A stretch of DNA of 64,000 nucleotides, from positions 2,170,001-2,234,000 of the forward strand of contig OZ241745.1 in the NCBI GenBank assembly GCA_965201115.1, given 5' to 3'. The DNA is from JANQOH01 sp965201115. Its GTDB lineage: Bacteria; Pseudomonadota; Alphaproteobacteria; UBA7887. How positions within the stretch are numbered: position 1 is the stretch's first letter; every line of letters begins with the position of its first letter. Below the pieces are notes generated by a model. It saw only the letters and a program-made list of their open reading frames with translations. It searched no databases and was not told where the DNA came from. Positions 6,015 to 14,074 of the stretch are shown here, piece after piece. The translations under genes were made by a program, and so were the position numbers.

Positions 6015-6635
6015 ATGCCTGACCTTTCGCTCGAGCGCGCCTTGGGGGGAGTCGTCTGCGGCGTGGACGAGGCCGGGCGCGGGCCGCTCGCCGGGCCCGT
6101 CATCGCCGCGGCGGCGATACTCGACCCGGCGCGCATCCCGGCGGGCATCGACGATTCCAAGCGGCTGGCCCCGGCGCGGCGCGCGGCGCTGGCGTGCGCC
6201 CTGCGCGAGCGCGCCATCGTGGCGGTGGGAGAGGCGTCGGTGGAAGAAATCGACCGTTGCAACATCCTCGGCGCCACGCTGCTGGCCATGCGCCGCGCCG
6301 TGGAGGGCCTTGCGCGCGCGCCGGACCGTGCGCTGGTGGACGGCAACCGCGCGCCGCCGCTCGCCTGCCCGACGCATACGGTAGTGCGCGGCGACCGCAA
6401 GAGCCTGTCGATCGCCGCGGCGTCGATCGTCGCCAAGGTCCGCCGCGACCGCCTGATGGCCGCGCTGGCCGCCGAGTGGCCGCATTACGGCTGGGAGCGC
6501 AACGCCGGCTACCCCACGCCGTTCCACCGCGCCGCGCTGGCGCGCTACGGCCCCTCGCCGCACCACCGCCGGAGCTTCGCCCCGGTGCGCGCGGCGGCGG
6601 CCCGAGCGGTTGCGGCGCGCGCGGAATCGCGCTAG
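6015..6635 (+). CDS. rnhB: Ribonuclease HII
   Basis: A 206-residue enzyme that removes RNA from RNA/DNA hybrids, including single embedded ribonucleotides, and Okazaki primers in the cytoplasm. The signature GVDEAGRGPLAGPV gives catalytic Asp18 and Glu19; DSKRL (47-51) and a third acidic residue in ALVDGNR (Asp109) are in place, followed by ASIVAKVRRD and the YPT..H segment. Length is normal for the family. The ATG at 6015 is preferred to upstream in-frame starts because it leaves a standard N-terminus; GGGAG lies just upstream. The next gene begins 10 bases after its stop. Confidence 0.95.
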   Translation: MPDLSLERALGGVVCGVDEAGRGPLAGPVIAAAAILDPARIPAGIDDSKRLAPARRAALACALRERAIVAVGEASVEEIDRCNILGATLLAMRRAVEGLARAPDRALVDGNRAPPLACPTHTVVRGDRKSLSIAAASIVAKVRRDRLMAALAAEWPHYGWERNAGYPTPFHRAALARYGPSPHHRRSFAPVRAAAARAVAARAESR

Positions 6636-6644
6636 CATGAGCGC

Positions 6645-7895
6645 ATGAAGCCCACGCTGTTGACCATCGACGACGGAGAGCTGGCCCGCCTCATCGAGGC
6701 AGGGGAAAGCGCGCGCGTCGAGTTCAAGGAATCGCTGAAGGGAGACGCGCCCAAGCGCATTCGCGAAGCCGTGTGCGCTTTCGCGAACGACGTCGTCGGC
6801 GCCGGCGCGCCGGGCGTCGTCGCGGTCGGCCTGACCGATACGGGCGCGCCCTCGGGTTTCCGCGTCGATGACGAGGCTCTCCGCCAGCTCGCCGATATCC
6901 GAAGCGACGGGAACATACTGCCGCTGCCGGCGCTGTCGGTCGAGAAACGGCGGTACAGGGGCGCTGAAATTGCCGTGGTCTCCGTTCTCCCTTCGGATTC
7001 GCCGCCCGTGCGCTGCAAGGGGGAGATACACGTACGCAATGGACCGCGCAAAAGCATTGCCAATGAGCAGGAAGAGAGAATTTTGATCGAGCGAAGGCGT
7101 TATGGCGCCCGACCGCTGGATATCTGGCCTGTTCCCGAATCGGGGATAGTCGATCTTGACCGGGTAAAATTCGAGACGAATTATCTACCCAACGCAGTGA
7201 GTCCTGATATTATCGCGGCAAACGAACGCAGTTACGAGCAGCGTCTGGCAGCGACTAAAATGATTGCATCGGTAGAAGACCGGCGCGCAACGGTCTTGGG
7301 TTTGTTGACGTTAGGCGTCTCCCCAAGAGATCTCATACCGGGTTTCTATATACAGTTTTTGCGAATCCCGGGACGGGAGCTGACGGATGCCGCCGACGGC
7401 GTCGTCGACGCGGCGGCAATCGATGGACCCGTATCGGACATGATGCGTAGTTTGGATGAAAAACTCCATGCTCATAATCGTCGCCGGACAGACTTTGTCG
7501 ATCTGCGGCGGGAGCGGCGCACCGATGACTATCCCCTGGAGGCATTGCGGCAATTCGCTCGCAACGCTGTAATGCACCGCACTTACGAAGGGACTAACGC
7601 GCCCGTGCGGGTGACCTGGTTCGACGATAGAATCGAGATCCAGAGTCCGGGCGGGCCTTACGGCGCCGTGACCGCCAGGAACTTCGGACAACCCGGGGTT
7701 GTCGATTACCGGAACCCGAATCTGGCGGAAGCAATGCGTGTTTTGGGTTATGTTCAGAGATTCGGCGTAGGCATCTCGACGGCCAAGGGGCTCTTGAACA
7801 AAGCTGGACATCCGGATCCTGAATTCGAGACATCCGACACGCATGTACTGGTAACGGTGAAGGCTGTCTCAGGCAAAAGGGGAAGCGAACGATGA
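6645..7895 (+). CDS. AlbA_2-type ATP-binding regulator/effector
   Basis: A 416-residue protein with two recognisable parts. The N-terminal part (about residues 10-120) is an AlbA_2/Schlafen-like domain: ESARVEFKESLKG, then AVCAFANDVVG and the basic HVRNGPRKS. The C-terminal part resembles HATPase_c_4: LRQFARNAVMHRTY (metal/ATP-binding Asn and His), RIEIQSPGGPYG and a glycine-rich RFGVGIS. Such proteins occur as transcription regulators and in defence islands, where they are thought to act on nucleic acid. It overlaps the following ParA gene by 4 bases (ATGA), so the two are translationally coupled. From about 7080 the GC content drops well below that of the neighbours, suggesting transfer. 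The specific function is unknown. Confidence 0.75.
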   Translation: MKPTLLTIDDGELARLIEAGESARVEFKESLKGDAPKRIREAVCAFANDVVGAGAPGVVAVGLTDTGAPSGFRVDDEALRQLADIRSDGNILPLPALSVEKRRYRGAEIAVVSVLPSDSPPVRCKGEIHVRNGPRKSIANEQEERILIERRRYGARPLDIWPVPESGIVDLDRVKFETNYLPNAVSPDIIAANERSYEQRLAATKMIASVEDRRATVLGLLTLGVSPRDLIPGFYIQFLRIPGRELTDAADGVVDAAAIDGPVSDMMRSLDEKLHAHNRRRTDFVDLRRERRTDDYPLEALRQFARNAVMHRTYEGTNAPVRVTWFDDRIEIQSPGGPYGAVTARNFGQPGVVDYRNPNLAEAMRVLGYVQRFGVGISTAKGLLNKAGHPDPEFETSDTHVLVTVKAVSGKRGSER

Positions 7896-8887
7896 GCGTT
7901 CCGGTAATTACATTTTTCAATAACAAGGGAGGCGTTGGCAAAACATCCCTTGCGTATCATCTTGCCTGGATGATGGCCGAACAAGGAGAGCGGGTTCTGG
8001 CGTGCGATCTCGACCCCCAGGCAAACCTGACCGCATCTTTTATGAATGAGGACGATCTGGAATCGCTGTGGAACGACGATGCCGGGGCAGGAACGATATA
8101 TCAATGTGTCAGGCCGCTCGCTGAAATGGGCGACCTGAAGACGCCCTGCGTCCGGCGTCTGGACGAAAATCTGGGCCTTGTTCCGGGCGACCTGGCGCTT
8201 GCGGGGTTCGAAGACAGCCTGTCGCGGGAATGGCCGGACGCGATGAGCGACGCCAATCTGCACCGACCGTTCCGCATACTCACGGCTTTTTGGCAGATCA
8301 TGCAGAAAGGCGCCGGCGATATGGACGCCTCGATTATCGTGTCGGATGTCGGCCCCAATCTGGGAGCGATTAATCGTTCCGCATTGATTGCCGCCGATTA
8401 CGTGATTGCGCCCCTGGGCGCCGATCTCTTTTCGCTTCAAGGATTACACAATTTGGGAGAGGCGCTGCGCGGGTGGCGAGAGAATTGGTCGAGGCGGCGA
8501 AAAAACTGGACAGATCCGGCATTCTCTTTGCCAATCGGCGCTATGAAACCGATCGGCTATATCGTGCAGCAGCACGGCGTGCGCCTGGAGCGCCCGGTCA
8601 AGGCGTTCGACAAATGGATAAACAGAATGCCGGCGGCCTACGCCGAGCATGTGCTTGGGCAGGGAACAGGACCGTTTCCCGCAACGCCGGACGACCCGAA
8701 TTGCCTCGCTACCGTCCGGCATTACCGAAGTCTGGCGCCGATGGCGCAGGAGGCCAGAAAGCCCATTTTCGCCTTGCGGCCCGCCGACGGCGCGATCGCC
8801 AGCCACGCGGCGGCCGCTCGGCGGGCATACCGGGATTTCGCCGATCTTGCGCGGTCGATCCGGAGGAAAACCGGATTGGCGGGCTGA
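7892..8887 (+). CDS. ParA-family ATPase
   Basis: A 331-residue P-loop ATPase of the ParA/MinD type. The deviant Walker A KGGVGKT is at residues 12-18, Walker A-prime is CDLDPQANL, and VSDVGPNLGAINRSALIAAD carries the switch/Walker B region. Unlike partition operons there is no ParB next to it and no parS-like palindrome was seen nearby. Its partner is the AlbA_2 ATPase whose stop codon overlaps its ATG. The two genes share lower GC than the flanks. A dedicated two-component function (defence, plasmid or island maintenance) is possible, but this is inference; chromosome partition is less likely. Confidence 0.8.
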   Translation: MSVPVITFFNNKGGVGKTSLAYHLAWMMAEQGERVLACDLDPQANLTASFMNEDDLESLWNDDAGAGTIYQCVRPLAEMGDLKTPCVRRLDENLGLVPGDLALAGFEDSLSREWPDAMSDANLHRPFRILTAFWQIMQKGAGDMDASIIVSDVGPNLGAINRSALIAADYVIAPLGADLFSLQGLHNLGEALRGWRENWSRRRKNWTDPAFSLPIGAMKPIGYIVQQHGVRLERPVKAFDKWINRMPAAYAEHVLGQGTGPFPATPDDPNCLATVRHYRSLAPMAQEARKPIFALRPADGAIASHAAAARRAYRDFADLARSIRRKTGLAG

Positions 8888-8954
8888 CCGCCGCCGCGCG
8901 GACGCCGAAGCCGAGGCCGAAACCGTAGCCGGGGCGGCCCCGTTATCGCCGCGA

Positions 8955-8983
8955 CGGCGGCCGGCTCTATCGCGGCCGCGCCG
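8955..8983. repeat. 29-bp direct repeat, copy 1
   Basis: CGGCGGCCGGCTCTATCGCG followed by GCCGCGCCG occurs here and again at 9099-9127, 144 bases apart. The second copy contains the last codons and TAG of higA, so this copy may mark a duplicated antitoxin 3' end. Between them is a small hairpin (9033-9051) without a T-run. No gene was recognised in 8888-9110. Confidence 0.7.
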
Positions 8984-9098
8984 GCGGCAGAGCAGCAACG
9001 CCATATCGCAGACAGAGCCCCGAGGCGTCGAGCCCGCATGAGAAATGCGGGATAGCCCGCCGCCCTGCCCGGCGCCGCGCATCTCCTGCATCGCGCGG

Positions 9099-9127
9099 CG
9101 GCGGCCGGCTCTATCGCGGCCGCGCCG
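9099..9127. repeat. 29-bp direct repeat, copy 2 (overlaps higA end)
   Basis: An exact second copy of the 29-base sequence at 8955-8983. It includes the stop codon of the minus-strand antitoxin gene. Confidence 0.7.
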
Positions 9128-9416
9128 CGAGCGTGGGTATCGCCGAAATGTCCACCGTGCGCTCGGCCTGCGCCGGATCGTATGCCCGTTGCAGGTTAAC
9201 CCAGAAAGCGGAGCCGTTGCCGAACAATTTGCCGAACCGCACGGCCATTTCCGCCGAAACCGGTTGTTTCTCGTTGAGGATGCCGTACAGCGTCCGCCGG
9301 GATATTCCGAGCGCGAGCGCAAGCGCCGTCTTGCTCATCGCGAGCGCCGGCAGGATGTCTTCCCGGAGAATCTCCCCCGGATGCACGGGGGCTATGGAGG
9401 GGTGTCTCTCGATCAT
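9111..9416 (-). CDS. higA: HigA-family antitoxin (orphan)
   Basis: A 101-residue XRE-type antitoxin. It shows the HigA hallmarks PVHPGEILREDILPALAMS, a helix-turn-helix around ALALGISRRTLYGILNEKQP, and the RFGKLFGNGSAFWVNLQ segment. In working modules it neutralises the HigB mRNA interferase and represses the operon. Here its ATG overlaps (ATGA) the stop codon of a HigB fragment that lacks most of the toxin, so the antitoxin is now orphaned. It may survive as a regulator or as protection against related toxins. Confidence 0.9.
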   Translation of the reverse strand: MIERHPSIAPVHPGEILREDILPALAMSKTALALALGISRRTLYGILNEKQPVSAEMAVRFGKLFGNGSAFWVNLQRAYDPAQAERTVDISAIPTLAARPR

Positions 9417-9511
9417 CGATGATAATCCTCGATATCCACGTCCGCGGCGCCCCTGTCGCTCCAGGCGAAGACGACCCGGACGTTAGCGGTCAAGCGAACC
9501 GGGTAGCAGCC
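9413..9511 (-). pseudogene. HigB toxin, C-terminal remnant
   Basis: Reading into the minus strand just after argG gives GCYPVRLTANVRVVFAW and then SDRGAADVDIEDYHR before the stop. This aligns with the C-terminal third of HigB toxins, whose family pattern is Y-x-[IV]-R ... [IV]-x-F-x-W ... DV-x-[IL]-x-DYH. About 60 N-terminal residues are gone and no start codon is available. The breakpoint lies at or within the last codons of argG. The gene order toxin-antitoxin with ATGA overlap is otherwise as in intact higBA modules. Confidence 0.82.
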
Positions 9512-9515
9512 GGCG

Positions 9516-10739
9516 CTACGCGCCGCGGCGCGCGAGCGTTTTCAGGCGCAGCGCGCTGAGGGCGATGAAGCCCCGCGCGTCGCGCTGGTCGTACACGCTG
9601 TCGGCCTCGAAGGTGACGGTCGCTTCGTCGTAGAGGCTGTGCGGCGCGCGGCGGCCGGTTACGACGGCGTTGCCCTTGTAGAGTTTCAGGCGCGCCTCGC
9701 CGGTTACGGGGGCGCTCGCGGCGTCGATGGCGGCTTGCAGCATCCGGCGCTCGGGCGCATGCCAATAGCCGTTGTAGATCAGCTCGGCGTAGCGCGGCAT
9801 GAGCTCGTCCTTGAGATGCAGCGCGCCGCGGTCGAGGGTTATGCTTTCCACCGCGCGGCGCGCCGCAAGCAGCACGGTTCCGCCGGGGGTCTCGTACACC
9901 CCGCGCGATTTCATGCCGACGTAGCGGTTTTCGACGATATCCATGCGGCCGACGCCGTTCGCGCCGGCGAGGGCATTGAGCCGCGCGAGCAGCGCGGCGG
10001 GCGCGAGGCGCTCGCCGTCCACCGCCACCGGGTCTCCCGCCTCGAAGGCGATAACGATTTCGGTCGGCCGGTCGGGCGCCGCTTCCGGGGCCGCGGTGCG
10101 CGTGAACATGTCTTCGCCGGGCGCCGTCCACGGGTCTTCCAGCGCCTTCCCCTCATAGGAAATATGCAGCAGGTTGGCGTCGGTGGAGTAGGGCGGTTCG
10201 CCGCGCTTGTCCGTCGGCACGGCGATTTGGCGCGCCTCGGCCCAGGCGGCGAGGCGGGTGCGCGAATCGAGGTCCCATTCGCGCCACGGGGCGATCGCGC
10301 GGATATCCGGCGCCAGCGCGGCGTAGGCGAGCTCGAAACGCACCTGGTCGTTGCCCTTGCCCGTGGCGCCGTGCGCCACCGCGTCGGCGCCGGTCGCGCG
10401 CGCGATGGCGATTTGGCGTTCGGCGATCAGCGGCCGCGCGATCGCCGTGCCCAACAGATACGTTCCCTCGTACAAGGCGTTGGCGCGGAACATGGGGAAG
10501 ACGAACCCGGCGGCAAAGCGTTCGCGCAGGTCTTCCACGAATATCTCGCGCACGCCCATGCGTTCGGCGTTCGCGCGCGCCGGCCCGAGCTCCTCGCCCT
10601 GCCCGAGATCGGCGGTAAAGGTCACGACCTCGCAGCCGTAGTTTTCCTGCAGCCAGCGCAGGATAACGCTGGTGTCGAGGCCGCCCGAATAGGCGAGCAC
10701 GACCTTTTTTATGTCTTGTTTCGCGCCGGGGCCGCTCAT
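9516..10739 (-). CDS. argG: Argininosuccinate synthase
   Basis: A 407-residue cytoplasmic enzyme that joins citrulline and aspartate with ATP in arginine biosynthesis. The N-terminal ATP-pyrophosphatase loop is AYSGGLDTSVI (residues 16-26); GATGKGNDQVRFE, IAPWREW and YTEN-like KSRGVYETPGGT segments are all present. Length is normal. The ATG at 10739 overlaps the stop of rlmN (ATGA), so argG is translationally coupled to rlmN. Its 3' end abuts a HigB remnant, but the protein end (LKTLARRGA) looks normal for the family. Confidence 0.95.
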   Translation of the reverse strand: MSGPGAKQDIKKVVLAYSGGLDTSVILRWLQENYGCEVVTFTADLGQGEELGPARANAERMGVREIFVEDLRERFAAGFVFPMFRANALYEGTYLLGTAIARPLIAERQIAIARATGADAVAHGATGKGNDQVRFELAYAALAPDIRAIAPWREWDLDSRTRLAAWAEARQIAVPTDKRGEPPYSTDANLLHISYEGKALEDPWTAPGEDMFTRTAAPEAAPDRPTEIVIAFEAGDPVAVDGERLAPAALLARLNALAGANGVGRMDIVENRYVGMKSRGVYETPGGTVLLAARRAVESITLDRGALHLKDELMPRYAELIYNGYWHAPERRMLQAAIDAASAPVTGEARLKLYKGNAVVTGRRAPHSLYDEATVTFEADSVYDQRDARGFIALSALRLKTLARRGA

Positions 10740-11851
10740 GCCGCGCGCGCCCCCGCGCTTGCGTCCGTCGCGGGCGCTCGGCGGCGGGCGCGCTGGCTCG
10801 CGCTCTTGAGCTGCCCGCAGGCCGCCATGATGTCGCGCCCGCGCGGCGCGCGCACCGGCGCCGAGTAGCCCGCGTCGTTGACGATTTGCGCAAACGCCCG
10901 CATCCGGGCGCCGCTCGAACATTCGTAGGGCGCGCCGGGCCAGGCGTTGAACGGGATCAGGTTTACCTTGGCGGGGATTCCCTCGAGCAGCCGCGCAAGT
11001 TCGCGCGCGTCGGCGCCGCTGTCGTTGACGCCGGCGAGCATGACGTATTCGAATGTAATCCGCCGCGAATTGCGCGCGTATCCATAGCGCCGGCAGGCGT
11101 CGAGCAGCTCGGCGATGGGGTAGCGCCGGTTGATCGGAACCAGTTCGTCGCGCAGATCGTCGCGCACCGCATGCAGCGAGATCGCCAGCCCGACGTCGAG
11201 CTCGCGCCCCAGCCGGTCGATCATGGGAACGACCCCGGAGGTCGAGAGCGTGATGCGCCGCCGCGACAGCGCGATTCCCTCCGGGTCCATGGCGATGCGC
11301 AGCGCGGCGGTCACGTTGTCGTAGTTGAGCAGCGGCTCGCCCATGCCCATCATGACGATGTTCGAGAGCGAGCGCCCTTCCGGCGGCACGTCCCATTCGT
11401 CGATGGCGTCGCGGGCGACGAGCATTTGCCCGACGATTTCCCCGGCGGTCAGGTTGCGCGCCAGTTTCTGCGTGCCGGTATGGCAGAACCGGCACGTCAG
11501 CGTGCAGCCCACTTGCGACGACATGCACAGCGCGCCGCGCCCGGTTTCCGGTATGTGGACGCTTTCCACCAGGCTGCCGTCGGCGAGGCGCAGGAGCCAT
11601 TTGCGCGTTCCGTCGCGCGACAATTGCGCTGCGGCGACATCGGGGCGGCCGATGCGGTAGCGCGCGGCGAAATCGCGGCGCAGGCTTTTCGGGATATTCG
11701 TCATCGCGTCGAAGCGCCGCGCGCCCCGGCGATACATCCAGCGCCACAATTGCGCGGCGCGGAACGGCTTCTCGCCCGCCGCGGCCATCTCGGCAGCGAG
11801 CGCGGCCCGCGAGAGGCCGACGAGATCGATCCGCGCGCCGGCGGCGGTCAC
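10736..11851 (-). CDS. rlmN: 23S rRNA/tRNA adenine-C2 methyltransferase RlmN
   Basis: A 371-residue radical-SAM enzyme that methylates C2 of A2503 in 23S rRNA and A37 in some tRNAs. The cluster motif C-x3-C-x2-C is CTLTCRFC (Cys116, 120, 123). The SAM-binding MGMGEPLLNYDNV and the C-terminal PRGRDIMAACGQL with the catalytic methyl-carrying Cys are present. The GTG at 11851 is chosen as start because it overlaps the upstream stop (GTGA) and gives the usual N-terminal length; the frame is open much further upstream but that part is shadow. Confidence 0.94.
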   Translation of the reverse strand: MTAAGARIDLVGLSRAALAAEMAAAGEKPFRAAQLWRWMYRRGARRFDAMTNIPKSLRRDFAARYRIGRPDVAAAQLSRDGTRKWLLRLADGSLVESVHIPETGRGALCMSSQVGCTLTCRFCHTGTQKLARNLTAGEIVGQMLVARDAIDEWDVPPEGRSLSNIVMMGMGEPLLNYDNVTAALRIAMDPEGIALSRRRITLSTSGVVPMIDRLGRELDVGLAISLHAVRDDLRDELVPINRRYPIAELLDACRRYGYARNSRRITFEYVMLAGVNDSGADARELARLLEGIPAKVNLIPFNAWPGAPYECSSGARMRAFAQIVNDAGYSAPVRAPRGRDIMAACGQLKSASQRARRRAPATDASAGARAA

Positions 11852-12393
11852 GGGCCGCACGCCTCCGCCAGCGCCTCCAGCGCCCTGGTCAGCCCGAGCA
11901 GGGAATAGGTGTCCGTCGTCTCGGTGCCGCGTTGCGACACGCCCGTGACGACCATCCGCGCGCCGCGCCGCATCGCCGCGATCATGGCGCGGTCGTCGTC
12001 GGCGTCGAACGTCCACGCGGTTTCGCCGTCGGTGAACAGGCGGAAGGTTTCGTTTTCGATTCGCGCCTCGGCCTCGCTGCCCTCGCGGTAGGGGTAGCCC
12101 GCCTCGACGCTCACCACGCCTTCGCCGCCGGCGCGCAGCGTGACGTGGACATAGACCGGGTCGCGGCGCGTGTAGTCGCCTTCGCTACCCGTCGGCTCCG
12201 AGGTGGCGTAGCAGGTGCGCGCGCCGTTTTCGACATAGGTGGTGGCGTACCAGTCCTGGAAGCGGCCGAGCACTTCCGGGTCCTGGGCGCCCGCGCCGGC
12301 GGCGGCGAAAGCGGCGGCCAGCGCGGCCAGGATCGGCGCGGCCAGGGCCGGCGCGCGGCGCGGCGCGCGGAAAACGCGGCGATACGGGTTCAT
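11848..12393 (-). CDS. IalB-like exported protein
   Basis: A 181-residue exported protein resembling the invasion-associated locus B family common in alphaproteobacteria. It has a basic start, a hydrophobic stretch and AGAGAQ cleavage site near residue 36, then WYATTYVENGARTCYATSEP, the family's opening around a conserved Cys, and late RRGARMVVTGVSQRG. AGGAGGG stands directly before the ATG. The exact role is unknown; a periplasmic or surface function is expected. It leads a minus-strand operon with rlmN and argG. Confidence 0.75.
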   Translation of the reverse strand: MNPYRRVFRAPRRAPALAAPILAALAAAFAAAGAGAQDPEVLGRFQDWYATTYVENGARTCYATSEPTGSEGDYTRRDPVYVHVTLRAGGEGVVSVEAGYPYREGSEAEARIENETFRLFTDGETAWTFDADDDRAMIAAMRRGARMVVTGVSQRGTETTDTYSLLGLTRALEALAEACGP

Positions 12394-12588
12394 CCCTCCT
12401 CCGTGCGGTGGGGTTTCGTTTCGCGGGCGCGCCGGCCGCCGGAGCGGATTGCCGCGCGGCGCGCGCCCTGCTATCCGTTCCGCGCCGAGATAACCGGAGC
12501 GCGCCGTGTTTTGCAACCCGCTTTCCGGGGCAGCCGCCCCGCCGGTTTTCTTCGCCGCCGCCCCGCCGGCGCGCCCGGAGGGGCCGCC

Positions 12589-13833
12589 TTGAGCGCCGGC
12601 GGCGCCGTGCGCGCGCAATACGAAGCCTGGCCCTATCCCGCGCGCGACCCGCGCGACGAGGCCCGCCGGCTGGTGACGGGTTCGCCGAGCCATCTCGACG
12701 AACTCACGCATTACGCTTTCGGGGGGAACGACCCGACGGCGGGCGGCGCGCGCTTTCGCGTTCTCGTCGCCGGCGGCGGTACCGGCGACGCCGCGATCAT
12801 GCTCGCGCAGCAGCTGGCCGACCGCGGCGCCGGCGCCGAAGTGACGTGGCTCGACATATCGCGCGCCGCCATGCGCATCGCGCAGGCCCGCGCCCGCGCG
12901 CGCCGCCTGCGCAACATCCGCTTCGTGCGCGCCTCGCTGCTCGAGATCGAGGCGCGCGGGCTCGGGCCGTTCGACTACATCGATTGCTGCGGCGTGCTCC
13001 ATCACCTGGAGGACCCCGCCGCCGGGCTTCGCGCCCTGGCCGCGGCGCTGGCGGACGGCGGCGCAATGGGCCTGATGGTGTACGGCGCGCTCGGCCGCGC
13101 CGGCGTGTACGACGCCCAGAGCGCCCTGCGGATGCTCGGAGCCGGCGCCGAGGCGCCGAAGGAGCGCCTCGCCCTCGCGCGGCGCTTTCTCGACGCCCTG
13201 CCCCCCGGCAACCGCCTCAAGCGCAATCCGTGGGTGGCCGACCATCTCCAGGGCGGCGACGCGGGGCTCTACGACTTGCTGCTGCACGCGCGCGACCGCG
13301 CCTACGCCGTGCCGGAAACCTTCGCCCTGGCGCGCGCGGCGGGGCTCGAAATCATCGCTTTCGTGGAGCCCGCGCGCTACGACCCGCTGGCGTGGCTCGG
13401 CGACGGGTTCCGCGCGCGCGCCGCGGTGCTTTCATGGCCCGAGCGCTGCGCGCTGGCGGAACTCGTCGCCGGCAACATCAAGCGCCACGTATTCTATGCG
13501 GCGCCGGCGGGCGCCGCGCCGCGCCCGCCGGCGCCGCGCATGGAGTCGATCCCCGTCCTGCGCGGGTTCGACGGCGGCGCGCTCGCGCGCGAGGCCGCGG
13601 CGGCGGGGGGCCTGCGCGTCGCGCTCGACGGCGCCGATTTCCATTATCGTTTCGACCCGCTCGCGCCCGCCGTCCTCTCGCGGATCGATGGCAAGCGCAC
13701 GCTCGCGGAGATCCGCGCGAGCCTCACCGCGCCGTGCGGCGAAGCGGAGTTCGAGGCCGCCTTCGCCGACCTCTACGGCAAGCTCAACGGCGCCAACATC
13801 CTCCTCCTGCGCAACCCGGCGGGCCGTTCGTAA
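12589..13833 (+). CDS. Class I SAM-dependent methyltransferase
   Basis: A 414-residue protein with a class I methyltransferase fold: motif I VLVAGGGTGDAAIML (around residue 60), motif II acidic WLDIS, and a post-motif FDYIDCCGVLHHLEDP as in UbiE/Methyltransf_12-like enzymes. The C-terminal third (FHYRFDPLAPAVLSRIDGKR) resembles a small PqqD/winged-helix-like domain, a tentative call. The TTG start at 12589 has GGAGGGG eight bases upstream; a GTG at 12607 is an alternative. It is divergent from ialB; the 195-base gap should hold both promoters. The substrate is unknown. Confidence 0.8.
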   Translation: MSAGGAVRAQYEAWPYPARDPRDEARRLVTGSPSHLDELTHYAFGGNDPTAGGARFRVLVAGGGTGDAAIMLAQQLADRGAGAEVTWLDISRAAMRIAQARARARRLRNIRFVRASLLEIEARGLGPFDYIDCCGVLHHLEDPAAGLRALAAALADGGAMGLMVYGALGRAGVYDAQSALRMLGAGAEAPKERLALARRFLDALPPGNRLKRNPWVADHLQGGDAGLYDLLLHARDRAYAVPETFALARAAGLEIIAFVEPARYDPLAWLGDGFRARAAVLSWPERCALAELVAGNIKRHVFYAAPAGAAPRPPAPRMESIPVLRGFDGGALAREAAAAGGLRVALDGADFHYRFDPLAPAVLSRIDGKRTLAEIRASLTAPCGEAEFEAAFADLYGKLNGANILLLRNPAGRS

Positions 13834-13882
13834 TCGATTGAGGCCAAGATGCCGGAGCGCTGTCCCGCCGCCGGCGCCCGGC

Positions 13883-13912
13883 TTGAACGCGCCGCCGCGG
13901 CCGGTCTATACG
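13883..13912 (+). promoter_or_regulatory. Promoter for a near-leaderless transcript
   Basis: TTGAAC (13883-13888), 18-base spacer, TATACG (13907-13912). The ATG at 13922 is only 9 bases downstream, so transcription should begin at or within three bases of the start codon. Confidence 0.6.
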
Positions 13913-13921
13913 GGCGGCGCG

Positions 13922-14074
13922 ATGAGCGCGGCGGGCGGGGATACCGGCGGGCGGCGGCGGTCGCGCCGCGCGGTGACGATTTTCGTCGCCGTCACGCTCG
14001 CCTTCGCCGCGGCCGTCGGCGTCAGCCGCTGCATGGAGATCGAGGCGCTCCGCCCCGCCGCCGCGCAGCCGTGA
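13922..14074 (+). CDS. Small single-pass membrane protein
   Basis: A 50-residue protein: basic N-terminus (GGRRRSRRAV), one hydrophobic helix (TIFVAVTLAFAAAVGV) and a short tail. It is not a recognised family. Support for it being real comes from the promoter just upstream and from the GTGA overlap of its stop with the start of the VWA gene, which suggests translational coupling. It might be a regulator or anchor of the VWA protein, but that is inference. Confidence 0.55.
   Translation: MSAAGGDTGGRRRSRRAVTIFVAVTLAFAAAVGVSRCMEIEALRPAAAQP

Noticed and set aside
7892..8887. Chromosomal or plasmid partition locus (parAB).
   Set aside because: No ParB follows, no parS palindrome was seen, and the coupled partner is an AlbA_2 ATPase. 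The ParB-like gene at 35 kb is distant and lacks a ParA neighbour.
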